Assembly (NCBI RefSeq): GCF_000004195.4
Contig: NC_030678.2
Coordinates: forward strand, 138,695,047-138,759,046
From: Xenopus tropicalis
Lineage: Eukaryota > Chordata > Amphibia > Anura > Pipidae
Length of the DNA stretch: 64,000 nucleotides
Direction: 5' to 3'
Below are positions 36,601-49,550 of the stretch, piece by piece. How positions within the stretch are numbered: position 1 is the first letter of the stretch; each line of letters opens with the position of its first letter. The position numbers were made by a program, and so were the translations under genes. A model generated the notes under the pieces. The model was not told the DNA's origin. It did no database searches and saw nothing but the letters and a program-made list of their open reading frames with translations.

Positions 36601-38775
36601 CTCCTGGTGGGCCCTTAATCAGCAAGTAAACATTTGATTAAAAATAAAGTATGTCTGATGGTGATGTTTTTCCTTTAATATACTTAAAAATTACACGAAT
36701 ATATAAGGAGGAAAAGGATGCATCAAAGAACTAAATATCTTACATGAATATAGGGGTGACAACAACAATCATTTTTCCCCAAAAAAGTTCAGCCCTAGGG
36801 TTGTGATTAAATTCTTAAAATACTTTAGAGTGTTTTTAGTTAATAAAGTGCTTACTGGACTGGTGAAAGAGCAGCATCCTGTCACTCCCCAGCTATCAAA
36901 GCCAAATGTCATTCATTATGATCAGTTGGCTGCATTAGGACAGACTGAAAAACCAGCAGGTGATAATAAGGTTTAATGGGACATCTCAAAAGCAATTTTC
37001 AACGTTTAAAGATCAGTTTGTGTGTCCCCAGCATCTTCAAATGCTACTGCCTCCATTTTTCAGCAGGTTGTAATTTTCATAGTCCTGCCCATTTCCACTA
37101 TTTCTTACCATAGTAGATTATTATAGGTCCCTAATACGAAAATTATTGAATGCGAATAGAAATTGTGTTGAATGGAAATCCTGATCAAATGTGAATGTTA
37201 CAAATATGCTTTTTAGTCAAAATGAGAAAGTATTTTAATGTTTGTGTATTTATTTCTTTCCTGGGCACCATGAGTACTGTGCAACTGAAGGCCTGTTGGC
37301 CTAATGTGCCACCCCCATGGATTTTTGTACCTAAATCTGCTCCAGGGCACAACAGCTTTCTTTGTATGATGTAATTTTCTTTTTTAATTTCATTTTGTCC
37401 TCAAACATGAAATATGAGAAATAATCAGGCCACAACATGTAAAAGGCAGAACAGTACTGGCCATAGATAATGCCATAGAAATCGTATAAATCTAAAACAG
37501 TTTTTCAAGTGGAAATTATGATTTTTTAACCAAATAAAACATGCAGAAATGGGTAAAAGGGCAGTACTCCTTCAAATAGATTTTGTCCCATTCCCCATGT
37601 TTACCAGGAGCAGGGCTTCTAAATAGGCCCTGGCATTTCAAGTACACAGAGGCCCAAAGAGCCCCCTGTCAGACCCAAAGGGGACTGTCTATGGCATTGT
37701 ACAGCAGCCCCCTGGCATTTGCTAGATTCCACAAAATGCCAGTCCAGGCCTGACCTGGAGTAGTTCAGTAAGCCTGGGCAACAACTCTTGCACATTATTT
37801 GTGGTGTACAATTTGAAAACAATACAATTTGTGAAAGTGATCTTTCCCTTTACGGTTGGCATCTTATATAGATGCACAGGTTGTGCAAGCCAATTGCTGG
37901 TACCTTATAGAATTGTGATACCACCTTTGGTGGGGCATCCATGAAGAGCTAAACATTCATCAGCATTCATCAATGGAATGGTTTCTGGAAACAGTTACTT
38001 ATGTTGCTTCTACAATAATGTTTACAAAAGTCAATATTAGATTAATGAGAATAAATAAATTTGCCAGGGACAGTGCTGATCCAACATAGAACTTCTATGG
38101 GATCCAGAAATTCTTTTAAGTATACATAATGAACAAAAAGGAAATAACAAACATAACAGATTAACAGCTACTTGTCATGATCTAACCATGGCTATTTAAA
38201 AAGAAATGCATTACTTGAGTACCTCAAAAACATAAGGATTTGGGAATATTTAATGTGTTTTCCTATAGGAAATTAAATATACATTAAAATTCTGTACATT
38301 GTAGTAATTACTTAGTAACCCCTTATTCTAAAACTTTTTCTAATCAACAACTAGGGTAAAAGTCAAAACAATGACAGATTACAATGACAGATTATTGTCA
38401 TCCCTCCTACTGGAAATTTAGGTTATGCCCCCATCATCCTATGAAGAGAATTCAAGCCTAAAGGTTCAGCATCTATATAGCAGCAAGGATCCAGGCTTTC
38501 AAAGTGACAGTAGCTCCCCATCTTGGATTTTGTTAAAAAGTCACTGCACATTCTCAGTGTGTACTTTGCAGCTGTTGAGAAGCTAAGCTTAAAAGTTGAC
38601 AAAAATTATCAAGCAGAAAATCAGCCTTAAATATTGATATTTATATTCTATATACACAGTATATTATGAGTGGGTCCCTAAGTTCCCTGTGCTGACAGCA
38701 GCACAGAGCATGTGCAGGGAATCAGCAGACAAGAAGATGGGGGGCTACTGGGCATCTTAGGGGGCACAGATCTTT

Positions 38776-39112
38776 CCTGCTAAGGGCAGTGACATACAGG
38801 TAGATTAGTCGCCACGTGGCAAATCTTCGCTCTCGTGGGCGACTAATCTTCCCGCAATGCAATCCCACCGGCTAGAATGTAAATCACCGGTGGGATGGCA
38901 TACACGGCACTGCGATTGGCCAAAGTCACCCAAGTTTCCTCTCAAGACAACTTCGGCGACTTTGGCAAATCGCACCGCGTATGCCATCCCACCGGCAATT
39001 TACATTTTAGCCATTGGGATGGCATTGCGGAGAGATTACTTGCCTGCGACAATGAAGATTTGTTGCACAGCGACTAATCTCCCCGTCTGCCACTGCACTA
39101 AAGGGTTGTGGT
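38776..39112. mobile_element. Palindromic MITE of the GATTAGTCGCC family, full copy
   Basis: Inverted arms run from TAAGGGCAGTGACATACAGG to CCCGTCTGCCACTGCACTAAAG. Inside, GATTAGTCGCC, AATCCCACCGG and GTGGGATGGCATAC recur inverted around a centre near 38945. Other copies: 48363-48612, a decayed one at 51500-51722, and the half copy at 60530-60704. TTAA-like target sites suggest the T2/Kolobok type; this is inference. Confidence 0.85.
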
Positions 39113-39384
39113 TGCCTTGGGCGGATAAAGAACACCAAAACATAATGTACAACATTTCTGCCTCCTTATTTAGCTAAGCTTTAATCAAGAGAGGGAAGTA
39201 TAGCAAGAAAAGATAATACAGATTGCCAATCTAGGCCTGCTAGTAGGAAACCAGTTCCAGAAACCTGAAGCCCATGCTCAGGACAAATGCAAATGTTCCA
39301 GCATGACAATATTCACTAACATACATCACAAGCAAACTAAAAATTCATAATTATGAGCCTATTTTTTTTAGAAAATGTAGCACT

Positions 39385-39635
39385 CTACTAGGGATGCACC
39401 AGGATTAAGTTTAGAAATCGGCCTCATTTGGCAGGGTTTATATCCGGCCAATTCCAAGTGCCTGGCTGAACCGAATCCTTAAGATCACATGACTTTTGGT
39501 CACATGAACATGGAAGTAAAAAAACTTAAAAACTTAATCTTTCATTAGCCTAATCTGCATCCGCAAATTACGATTTGGTTCTATATTAATCTGAATATTT
39601 TACGAAGGTAGATTCAGTGCATCCTACATGTAGGA
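39385..39635. mobile_element. hAT-type MITE with TAGGGATGCACC ends
   Basis: Left end CTAGGGATGCACCAGGATTA, right end TAGATTCAGTGCATCCTA, an inverted pair typical of hAT elements. A related partial copy lies at 47925-48035 (TTAGGGATGCACTGAATCCC). Confidence 0.75.
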
Positions 39636-39959
39636 GAAATTGTTCTGCAAGAATACAAAGGAGTTGTTTCCCCATAGGGGAAAGTCAGAGCTGTCTGGAA
39701 TAAATAGGCGGATTATTGGATAATTTCTTTTCTGTTATAAAATATGATAGTTTTAGAAGTCACCTCAGAGTTGCATGACCTCTATAAAAGCACTCGGCCT
39801 TTGGCTTTGTGCATTTATATGGTAATGGAACTCCTTTGTGACATATACAATCCCTATATTTTACAATGGGGGGTACATTATTCACTATTTCATTATCTTG
39901 ACAATCTATGCTGTTAATAGCTGCAGCAAGTAGCTTCCAATCAAATCCAATCAAACTCT

Positions 39960-40225
39960 CACAAAACCACTAAAAGCCCCTGCAACAATCACAATACTAG
40001 AGAATATTATCCCAGATCTAAAACTGACACAATGGATACAATGTGGAGTGACAAAAATGGGTGACCTGTATGACCAGAATGGCATAAAAACTTTCACCAC
40101 ACTGCAAGCAAAATTCGGCCTTCCCAATTACCAACTATACACTTTTTTACGTATACAGCACTATCTGCAAACTAATAGACTGCTTACCAGCACCCACCGA
40201 CACGGTTCGAACAAAAATGCTGGCT
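39960..40225 (+). pseudogene. LINE (L1-clade) ORF2 C-terminal remnant
   Basis: In one plus-strand frame the stretch 40030-40190 reads WIQCGVTKMGDLYDQNGI, then FTTLQAKFGLPNYQLYTFL and RIQHYLQ, the pattern found after the reverse transcriptase domain of L1/Tx1-type ORF2 proteins. There is no start and the frame is lost at both sides. Short inactive fragment. Confidence 0.6.
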
Positions 40226-40737
40226 AATCCCAAACAAAAAGAAAGGAATCACCACCATATAGAACCTACTGATATAAAAACACTCCACAAAAATCCCAGC
40301 AGCAACCTGGAAATGGCAAAAAATTGGCCAAATGTCAATCAGACAGGCTTAAATTCTCATTGGATAGGGGACCGTAAAGGCTCATTGATGCGGTCCTTGA
40401 GCAGACTTTTCTTATCCCTTTCATTGCAATTAGCACAACACCCACCCAAAGTGGACATATCAGGGGAAAGATTTGCTTGGTGGCCTCACCAAATGAGCAA
40501 ATCTTACTGTGTATGGCAACCTTAACTTCCATGCTACAGTTCTGGCTGCTGGTAGCTCAGATTACAGCAGAGAGGGGAGAGAAGGGAGATGAGCAAGCTG
40601 CACAGACTCAGGTTATGCCCTAAAAGATTTTTCTAAAAGAAAGAAGTCTAATACCGAAAAATGTGTACACAAAAAAGAAAATAAATCCTGTGTTTCTTTT
40701 GAAAGAGGACTGTGAATGTTTATGGCTTTATTTAGGC

Positions 40738-41035
40738 TGATGCCAGACTGAGTGTATGGCATATATTTATACTGCCATGCGCTCCTACCTGTGCCTGCAA
40801 CCGAATTAATGAAATACGCTTGGGTGCAGGCACATGTAGCCAATATCCGCCGAAGATGTGAAGTCTCGCATTTTTGGCAGATAACGGCTACATGTGACTG
40901 CAACCGAGCGTATTTCATTAATTCGTGTGCAGGCACAAGGTAGGGGAAATCTAGTGTAGCCGGGCGTATTCTTGTCCAGCGTTTTTCGGCTTGCCGAGAA
41001 TACGCCCGTGTCACATCACGGGCATATTCTCGGCA
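40738..41035. mobile_element. Palindromic repeat (MITE-like)
   Basis: GTGCCTGCAACCGAATTAAT with GAAATACGC at 40790-40820 recurs inverted at 40895-40935 (GCGTATTTCATTAATTCG and GCAGGCAC). GCACATGTAGCC pairs with GGCTACATGTG inside. An adjoining hairpin (GAATACGCCCG around TGTGACATCACG) lies at 40965-41035. Confidence 0.75.
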
Positions 41036-41039
41036 TCAC

Positions 41040-44000
41040 TCATAACATAGACCTTTCTGATAAAGCCGACTTCGTTTTAACCTTTCCTTCTCCTTTAAAA
41101 CCTTTTCTGGCCCTTATACCTCTTCCTAACAAAGCATATATTAAAGAAAGATAAGGGCCCTTTAGGATTTGATGTCTTATCCTCAAAGCAAGCACAAAAA
41201 TTGTGAGTATGAAAAGTTCCTGACTGTTCTGCCTCTTGCCGTCACAATTGATTTCAATAATGCTGCCAAATGGAAATTGCATACAAAACAGCAGTATCAG
41301 CACATCACTAGGTCAGCTTTCTGCCATAAAAACCTCATCAAAGAAATCAAGATTCACCTCTGCCAACGTAGCTACATTGTTGCGTCTTTTGACATTTACC
41401 CATTTTCTCCAGTGTATAAGGATCTATCACAATTGGCTTTTAAGATGTGGATGGGCTTTAACTGATCTCTCCTGCTTTATTGACTGCCTCTCAGTATAAC
41501 ATTAACCTGCACTTCCCATAAACCACAGTAACCAGCTTAACCTGTAATGTAATACCCAAGCTCAGGTGGGTCTAAGGCCTGCCTTCTCCAGTGTGTCACA
41601 GTGGAACCCTGCAGTCCACTTCTGGCCCCAGCCTAAGGAGACATATGAATGAACATTAGCCATTATTTCAAGTATGCTACAATTAATAATTTTTTTTCAA
41701 TTGCTTTATATTTTTTAGTATTTTCCTAAATATTTGTTTTAAAATTAACATGTTTTTTCCATCTGACATAAACTCAGTAAACTAGGCCAGACTTTCTAAA
41801 ATGGTCAAATTTGATACAATCAGTTGATACATTTACCATCAGCAACATAGAAAAAACATAGTGGGCAAAATACAAAGCAACTGCCAAAAGTTATCATTTG
41901 AGGTATGAAATGTAAATGATAATTGATGAGAAGGTGGACTTTTCCTTTAAGTTAGCTGTTTCCTAAATAACACGAGAGGACAAATGTGATCTCTCTGTAA
42001 CAGACTAAGGGAAAACAATTTCTTCTGCACGCAGCTCGGTGGTTCTGTAGCTTTCAAAGAATGTTAAAAATGTTTCAACATGCTCGGTGAAATAAAAGCA
42101 AATTCATTGTTGTGTTTGCTGGAGATTAAAAGACAACAAGCTTTCATATCAAGCAGCCTCAAAATTACACTTTGTAATGCACTGTGTATTTATAGGGACT
42201 GAAGCCAAAGTCATAGAGTAATTAGGAAAAAACTGCATTCTGAGCCATGGCACACACAGAGCCTGTGAAGCTTCCATTTACTTATATGAGAAGCATCATG
42301 GGTCAGCTGTACTAGCGATTAGCGCTAGAAAACACTCCCAGTGATGGGAAGTGATACAGGGTGGAAGTGGGTTTTTACCAATCTGTACTCACAAGATGTT
42401 TGTGGTTTTTTTACATAGTAAAATTTGCTTGCCCTGCTTTGTGGTTCTATGTATTCCACCACCTGGCAAAAGCCTGCATTAATTGATCTCCTGCTACAAT
42501 TATGGTCTGTGCAGACAGAAATGGGAATCAATGTAAACTCATAAAAACAGGTTGCTTATTTTTTGGGTGTTGGTCTTTATTCCTATGAGTACAAAGAAGC
42601 ATGAGATAGTTGAGACAGTTACTACAAGCATTACCATTAGGCGGAATGTATAGAACTACACAGCATGGCAAACACATTTTAAAAATGGTCATAGGTACAG
42701 AACCTTTAAGACAGCCATACAGGGAATAACCTGGTAACCAAAGGGGAGTGCTCGATGGGCCACACACAGTACAGACACTTTTTATTGAGTATTTGTGCAT
42801 ATAATCTAAACAAGTGAACAGCAGCAAATACTGACAAGCTATAACTCTTTTTCACTTCATTCATTTCTTGCCCAGTCCTTGGACCAGTGGATATATATGG
42901 TATATGGATCGAGATTGGCAGGCCACCATAAATGTATTTATGACCTAAAAACCACCACAGGGATGGGTGGAAATAAAGAGACAAGAGAAACTCAAGATGG
43001 GTGTAACAAGAAATTTGGGCTGTGCTGCACCCCCTACAGCTCAGTTTGTTGAACTACAGCACAGCAGGCTAAGGATGCCACCAGCAACAGCTGAGCAACA
43101 TACAGTTGGTAAGTCTGTAAGCAGCAGAGGTTAGGAAACAGTGGGCAGTGTCTGGGGGGGGGGGGGGGGGTTGCAGATTTGCAGAATACATAAATCACAA
43201 AGGTCTCACCAGCATTTGGTGATATTCTGTGAACTCCAGCTGGAGACAGTAGGGCTACCATCAGAAATCATAGGGCCTAATAGTACTTAACATAGTCCAT
43301 CCTCAGGTGGTCCAGGTTATTAACCCACTGCCCATCTGCACACCCTGGGTCATAGGCCCTGACCAATAATGCCCTAAACTGCTAAACTAATTTGCATGCC
43401 TGATCAAAAACCCAATATACCTCAGTTACACACCATTAGACCCAAACTCTAACCACAATTTACTCAAACCCCTGCCTCTCCCCACAAGCATAGCTTTGTT
43501 GTGCATGAACCTTCATATCTCCTGCAGCGCCCTTCTGCCTAGGAGCTGAATGAACCACCCCTTCCCTTATTCTGCCAGATGGCAACCCTAAGAGACAGTA
43601 TTTTTGACATACTTTCCAGAAAAAAATGCACCCTTACCTTCCCCAGAGGGGCCCAAGCCAAGTGCCCTCTGTGCCCAATGCTAAACTGCCCTGGCCAGTG
43701 TATAGTGATTAATTCAACAACAGTGGGGGAGTTTGGTAGGTGGGAGGAAGGAGCAAGAGGATGAGGCAGTGATGCTTCGCTAGTAGCCTACCTTTTGCAG
43801 AACCAGGGGATAATGGGTGCCAATAACCATTAGTAGGGTGCGGGGAGACTGGCCAAAAAATTATGTGCAAACCTTCACATCAGGCACTGGGTAACTTTAA
43901 TTATTCAAGTATTTTCCTGATGTAAACCTTGTCTGTCTGTTATGTTTAATAAAGAAAGGGTTAAGATATAGCATCCAGCCAACAAGTGAACTACCCTTTC

Positions 44001-45450
44001 ATAAGCTTTGCTTTTATTTTACCCTGACTGCACTTTCCCAGCTGCTCGCCTTCTGCCTGGGGGAAGGCAGACAAATGACACACTAGCTCTCCTTATCAGC
44101 TGCAAGGTGCACCACAACAGATGGGACGCCTGCTGTGCTCCTGGGAATAGGAGCTTCACCTCCTCACAGTCTCATCCCCATTGCCACTCAGCTTCTAGAT
44201 TCTCCACAACATGCAGTAGCCTCCCACATCCAATGCAGAACTGTCTGTGCGCCTACCCCGTTTCTCCCTCCTCACACTGCTCACAAGCTCAGACAAAAAC
44301 GAACATTTGCTAAACCAGTTTTCATTCACAATCTGGCACTGCTTTGTTATCATTTTGTCTTTAAATTCACAGCACAAGCCCACAATGGCACCCAAGGGCT
44401 TGGCAGCTCTTAAAGATCTGGGAGCCCAGCAATCCTACATGCCCACAGTTTATACTTCTGATATTCTGACTCCTTTTTATAACAAGGCAGACACTGCATT
44501 ACACTTTGGACTGACATTACACTTTTAGATTGTAAACTGGCTGTTAGAATCCCATGGCAAATACAGAAAGTTGGCACTGAAATGCAAAATGTTGCCATAT
44601 AGCACAGGGATGCATTCCTGGGTACGTTCTGAATGATAAGAGTGTGGCTATCTTCTTCAACCCACACATTGTATAGTACAAAAGCAATTCCGCAAGCAGA
44701 GAAGGTCCTACCAAGCCTGACCCATGATCCAAAAGTTATGTTATTTAGTATCATATTCTCCTTAAAGGTTCAGTTACACAAAAGGGTAGACATGTTTCCA
44801 TAATTTAGTATGTCATATGTGCTTACTTTGTTGCAGTATGAAAGGTGTTTCATTGCCTAATAAAATAATAAAACATTGTTCCCACTACTAGCAGGTCAGA
44901 TTACACTGGCGCCCAAGGCACAGAACTCGGGCATCTATCTGCCTCTCTCTGCCTGCCACCAATCAGTCACTTGCATCCAACACACTGGTCACCGCCACCC
45001 CATGCTGTAGCCTCTGGTTGCTGATTTATGCCCACTCCCTGCTGGTCACTAGTCACTTCGCCTGCCTTCCCTTAGTTCTATTTCCTGGCCCCCAGCAGAA
45101 AAGAGTGGACTTGACCAAGAGAAACTGCCTTTACTAATCATATTTCAGACAGACATGAAAAGCATTGGTACAGATGGTACCATTAGTAAAACTCATGATT
45201 TGTTTGTATAAAACTGCATTTACTGCATGAAATCCCAAAGTCATAGCACTACAAAGGTTATGGGAAAACCCCTTTCCAGCAGAAGCCTCGGCGATTAGTC
45301 TTGTTTCTGACCTACCACCAGGGGTCCCTGTTGCAGTGCTGCTCATACGGAACAGTGACACCTAGTGGTAGGTGGAAGACAACATACAACGCCCCCCCCC
45401 CCCCCCAAGTCGCAGCTGAATGCTCATACACTAGTAAATGATTTTAGTAA
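41040..45450. other. Spacer, middle part
   Basis: AT-rich sequence with no recognised gene, RNA or clear repeat boundary except homopolymer runs. Open frames of 60-130 codons on both strands lack similarity and splice signals. Confidence 0.4.
43154..43170. repeat. Poly-G run
   Basis: About 17 G on the plus strand in spacer DNA. A similar C run of about 15 is at 45392-45406, and one at about 14692-14707. Confidence 0.9.
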
Positions 45451-45499
45451 GTCACGACTCAAGGTACTAATAGGAAAACAGAGGGACTATCCTTGGATA

Positions 45500-45990
45500 A
45501 ACGGGAGATCCTAACAGTGGGCAGGTTGGGGAGACGAGAATGCTCTGGTGAAAGCAGGCGATGTTCTTCACCCACTCTCTCCTTTCCTATTCTGTTCAGC
45601 CGGGCACCTAGGCACGATGGGCTGCTGTGTGCGACTCGGGCTAAGCCAAGTATCACAAAGGAGGATTTAGAGCCGAGGCCTCTAGTGAAGAGCAGATGCT
45701 GCCGGCAGCTGCAGGGAGTGGGAGATAAAGTGCAGCGTGAGGCTGGGATGGGAGTCGGGGGGGAGAGGGGCAGGGGGCAGGGCTGTGCCGAGCAGGCAGC
45801 TCACTCACCTGGGGATCCTGTCCTGGAGCCGAAGTGCAGAGAGAAGTAAGTAGGGGGTGTAGCCCGGCCCCCCTCCCTCTGTGTCGCTAGCTGGAAGCAG
45901 GTGCTTGTTATTGCTGTGCCGCCACTGCTGATGTCACTGCACTCACATCATCCCCAGCAGCAGCAGCAGCGCCACATTAACATGAATTAT
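45500..45990 (-). promoter_or_regulatory. Second CpG-rich promoter-like region, candidate distal first exon of baz2a
   Basis: A GC/CpG-enriched block stands in AT-rich spacer. On the minus strand it holds a consensus donor (GATCCCCAG|GTGAGTGAG, exon end at about 45808), preceded by GC-rich sequence, a TGACATCA CRE-like site near 45930 and a TTTAAATA element near 46010. No other gene is expected between baz2a and atp5f1b, and human BAZ2A uses alternative non-coding first exons, so a distal baz2a start is the simplest reading. The plus strand also has a GTAAGT at about 45847, so a plus-strand transcript cannot be excluded. The 118-codon plus-strand frame here is probably only a by-product of GC richness. 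Confidence 0.4.
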
Positions 45991-46509
45991 TTAAAGAGGC
46001 ACGATTCATTTTTATGACTGGAGACAGAGTTTGGTTACACGGCAAGGAGCAGCGGCCAATTTGCCTTTATGGAGGATTTCCATTTTGCTAAGAACCCCTT
46101 ATGCCGAAACATTTAAAGGGAAAGTTTCCTTGAAACTTCCAGTATAATATAGAACATTGCTGTACAGAGCGCTTATTAACAGTCAGTGTGTATTTTGGAG
46201 GGAGTAAAATAAGGGTGTCATCCAAAGTCTAGGCGCTATAAAAATCTTTTATTTGGTCATTTGCGTTTGGGCTTTATTCCTTAATTTTCTGGTTTTTTTT
46301 AGATTAACTTTTAGTTCTGCATCTCTGCCATTTGGTATTTCAATTCCTATTTTGTTGCTACAGTTCCAGTCATACTAGCAATCAGGCAGTGGTGGAATTA
46401 CCTTCCCCTTTAAAATGTGAGAGCCAGCCCCCCCCCACTCAAGGACCTTTGTCCTCATCAGCACAACCCTACTGTTTACAGTGCACAAGTATAGGAGGCA
46501 TAAAGACCA

Positions 46510-46660
46510 TGGGGGTCATTTATTAACACTGGGCTAATTTGCCTGTGGGCAGTAACCTATGGCAACCAATCACATTGTTTCATTTATTTTTTTACTTGCA
46601 GCTACCTGAAAAAAGCCAATTGCTGATTGGTTGCCCAGTGTTGCTAAATGAGCCCCCATT
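46510..46660. mobile_element. Short palindromic MITE
   Basis: GGGGGTCATTTATTAACACT with GGGC near the left end pairs with GCCCAGTGTTGCTAAATGAG at the right. GCAACCAATCA and TGATTGGTTGC pair inside. Common in Xenopus. Confidence 0.75.
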
Positions 46661-47019
46661 TGTACTACCAAACAGAATGTCCTGTGGGTACCAAATAAAC
46701 AATCATACCCCTTATAGGGCACCCCTAGGATGTTTTTTCCATGTTTGTGTTGCTCCCTGACATTAATTTAGATATGGCTTAGGGGTAAAAAAAGGTTAGG
46801 GACCCCTGAGTTAAGTCGTTGACCCACCGTAAGGCATGAATTGAGATTCAAAATAGGCCTTTCAAGTACACAGAGGCCCAAACTGCACCCAACCAGCACA
46901 ATAAGTAGTGACTGTCTATGACACCTTACAGCTGCCAATCTGGCATTTGCCACAATCCACAGATTGCCAGTCCAAGCCTGCCCCACTAACCTTCCTGTGG
47001 CCCACTAGGGGAGGGTAAA

Positions 47020-47425
47020 GGGTTGGAAGATGCTAGGGGGGAGCTCGAGGATGCCAGGGAGGGAGTTGGAGGATGCTGGGGAGGGGGCTGGAGGATGCTG
47101 GGGAGGACACTGGGAGGGAGCTGGAGGATGCTAGGGGGGAGCTGGAGGATGCTATTGAGGGAGCTGGAGGATGCTGAACCAGAACCAACACAGGAGGGAG
47201 CTGGAAGATGCTAGGGAGGGAGCTGGAGGATGCTGAACCAGAACCAACACAGGAGGGAGCTGGAAGATGCTAGGGAGGGAGCTGGAGGATGCTGTGGGGG
47301 AGCTGAAGGATGCTAGGGAGGGAGCTGGAGGATGCTGGGGGGAAACGGAGGATGCCAGGGAGGGATCTGAAGGATTCTGGGGGGGAGCTGGAGGATGTAG
47401 GGGGAGCAGGATGCAGCAGGGAGTG
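47020..47425. repeat. G-rich minisatellite, GAGGGAGCTGGAGGATGCTG type
   Basis: About 14 units of 27-30 bp on the plus strand, some joined by an AACCAGAACCAACACAG insert that itself recurs. The continuous open frame (Leu-Glu-Asp-Ala repeats) is a consequence of the unit length, not a gene. Confidence 0.9.
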
Positions 47426-47454
47426 GGCCATAGTATGAGGACACTGGGGGAGGA

Positions 47455-47625
47455 CCAGCAATGTTTTAGGGGGCCCTGGGCTGGCTACCAATTTTTAAGG
47501 GGGTCCCTGGCTACTAATGTTTTAGGGGGGCCCTGGCTACTAATGTTTTAGGGGGGACCTGGCTGCTAATGTTTTAGGGGGTCCCTGGCTACTAATGTTT
47601 TAGGGGGTCCCTGGCTACCAATATC
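47455..47625. repeat. G-rich minisatellite, CCCTGGCTACTAATGTTTTA type
   Basis: Five to six units of 26-31 bp, each with a G5-6 run, directly after the previous array. Repeated G runs on the plus strand could form G-quadruplexes. Confidence 0.9.
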
Positions 47626-48163
47626 TGTGTGTCCTTTGTACTGGTAGGAGGGGTCACTGCGGGTGGGGCATGGGAGGAGGGGGGGGCCCCAGAAAATTTT
47701 GTTGTGAGGGGCCCCGTGATTTCTGATGGCGGCCCTGTCTACCCCTCTAAATTACACAAGCATTTACTATACAACCAAGTGACTTACTTTCTTTCTGATC
47801 ATGGCTCTTTGGACCCCTTATAATGTGTTTGTTTGGCCACAACATTCTACAGAAAATGCTCTTGACTCCCCAATATCCTGTCATGCCCAAAAGCCAAAAA
47901 ACACTTCTCCTCAATAATAATTAGGGATGCACTGAATCCCAGATTCGGATCCGGGTTTAGCCAAATCCAAGCCATTTTTACAAGGATTTGGCCTAATCCA
48001 AGAGTCTGGGCAAATCGAATCCGACTTTTTTTATGTGACATGACTTATTTGATGTGATTGAGACTTATTTGACATGAGCACAGCTGCTAATAATACTCCT
48101 AGATTTCTTGTTTGCCAGACATTTTTACTCAGATGTCACAGGTCTAACTTACATTAAATTTGT

Positions 48164-48612
48164 TTAAGGGTAAAGACAGAGCTACTTGGTAGCAGCTACT
48201 TGTCAAAGCTACTAAACGCCAGAAAATACCCTGTCATAAACAATACTGAGAATCGCCTCTGCTAAAACACATGTAGAGACAATTATCAGTAAATGATCAG
48301 CATTGTCTATTTCTGTAGCCGTGACAAGTAGCTGCTACTAGTAGCTCTGTGTGTCTTCACCCCCGTGACACACAGGGAGATTATTCGCGCCGTGACAAAT
48401 CTCTGCTGTCGTGGGCGACTAATCTCCCCACAATACCATCCCACTGGCTAAAATGTAAATCGCTGGTGGGATGGCATACGCAGTGCCGCAATTTGCCGGA
48501 GTCGCTGAAGTTTCCGCTCTAGCCGGTCGGATGGCATTGCAGGGAGATTAGTCGGCCACGACAACGGAGATTTGTTGCGGCGCGACTAATCACCCCGTGT
48601 ACCCCTGCCCTT
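48164..48612. mobile_element. Two adjoining MITEs
   Basis: 48164-48362 has inverted ends AAGGGTAAAGACAGAGCTAC and GTAGCTCTGTGTGTCTTCACC, with AGCAGCTACTTGTC and GACAAGTAGCTGCT as inner arms. 48363-48612 is a GATTAGTCGCC-family copy ending CACCCCGTGTACCCCTGCCC TTAA. They abut without a spacer. Confidence 0.75.
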
Positions 48613-49264
48613 AAACTACGTGGGCCATGCTAGCAGCTAATCTGGTATGGTCTTGTGTTTGAGTATACCATTGGGCGAGAACCACATTGTGTTCCTTGTC
48701 TGATGGGCTTGCATAGGCCCTTGTTAAGATCCCATCACTGTCCAGGGGACTGAAGACAGAAATGGTCTTCCCCAACACCCATAGCATCCCAGAAATGTAC
48801 ATCTAATGGGCATGCACAGAAATAAATTCCCAAAGTAAATATAAATGTACTTTTCTTTTAACACAGACATACCTAACAGATTGAAAGGAAACCATGATAG
48901 TCTGTTCTTGGTTAGACTAGTTCCCGACACCACTTAGGCTCACACTGTCATGTACCCCTCCCTCACCCTTGTTCCTTTGTGAAATGATTCTGGAACACCA
49001 AGTCCCTCTACTTTCCACAGAGTCTGCGCATCGTTCACCACAAAAAGATTGAGTGGGTGGGGTTTAAATAAATTATAGGCATGTTATGGGCATACATGGA
49101 ATAGACTGGGGTATCTGGTGTGGAATTTAGTTGTCCATTTTTTAAACTGGGTGGTGGACAACCTGGGTCCCCCAGCAGGTATGCCCTCCTAGTGAAGAAG
49201 TATCTGCTAGAGTCCTGCAGCAGGGCAGGTACCCATGGGTTACCCACAAGAAATACGGTTACCC

Positions 49265-49550
49265 TGCAGGTAGGATTTTTTTAGATGTGGGTTGGCTGGT
49301 CTCGGGTCTGCAGGTCGGGTTGCGGGTCTTATCCATATTTCTTATATTATATTACCTATATTATGTATATTTTACTCTTTTAAAACATTTTCAACCCCTG
49401 ACCACTTCTGATGATGTCACTTCCAGTTTGCAGCAACAGCAGTTCCTGTTTAATGGTGATCAGCAGGTTGCGGATAAGGCAGTTGCCGGTCGGGTAGCAG
49501 GTCAAAGCTAGTAAAAATGCAAGTTGCCAGGTTAGGTCCAGATCTCAAAA
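49265..49550. repeat. Degenerate GGGTTGCGGGTC-type repeat
   Basis: Imperfect short copies of GGTCGGGTTGCGGGTC at 49310-49330 and GTTGCCGGTCGGGTAGCAGG at 49480-49502 flank AT-rich sequence. No coding sense seen. Confidence 0.45.

Larger units (their letters stand above)
33740..38770. other. Spacer between baz2a and atp5f1b, left part
   Basis: Apart from the repeats listed separately, I see no supported gene. The 99-codon minus-strand frame at 35277-35576 has no recognisable domain and no splice context; it may be a transposase remnant, but I cannot name it. Confidence 0.4.

Noticed and set aside
38857..39177. Overlapping plus-strand frames in the 38.8-39.1 kb region
   Set aside because: They lie wholly inside a palindromic MITE, and their similarity to each other follows from its inverted arms.
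45493..45849. 118-codon plus-strand frame in the 45.8 kb CpG-rich block
   Set aside because: Arg/Gly-rich translation typical of GC-rich non-coding DNA; no homology seen. The minus-strand donor is a better explanation of the block.
47023..47551. Repetitive open frames rich in Leu-Glu-Asp-Ala
   Set aside because: Produced by a minisatellite whose unit length is mostly a multiple of three; no start context, splice signals or similarity.
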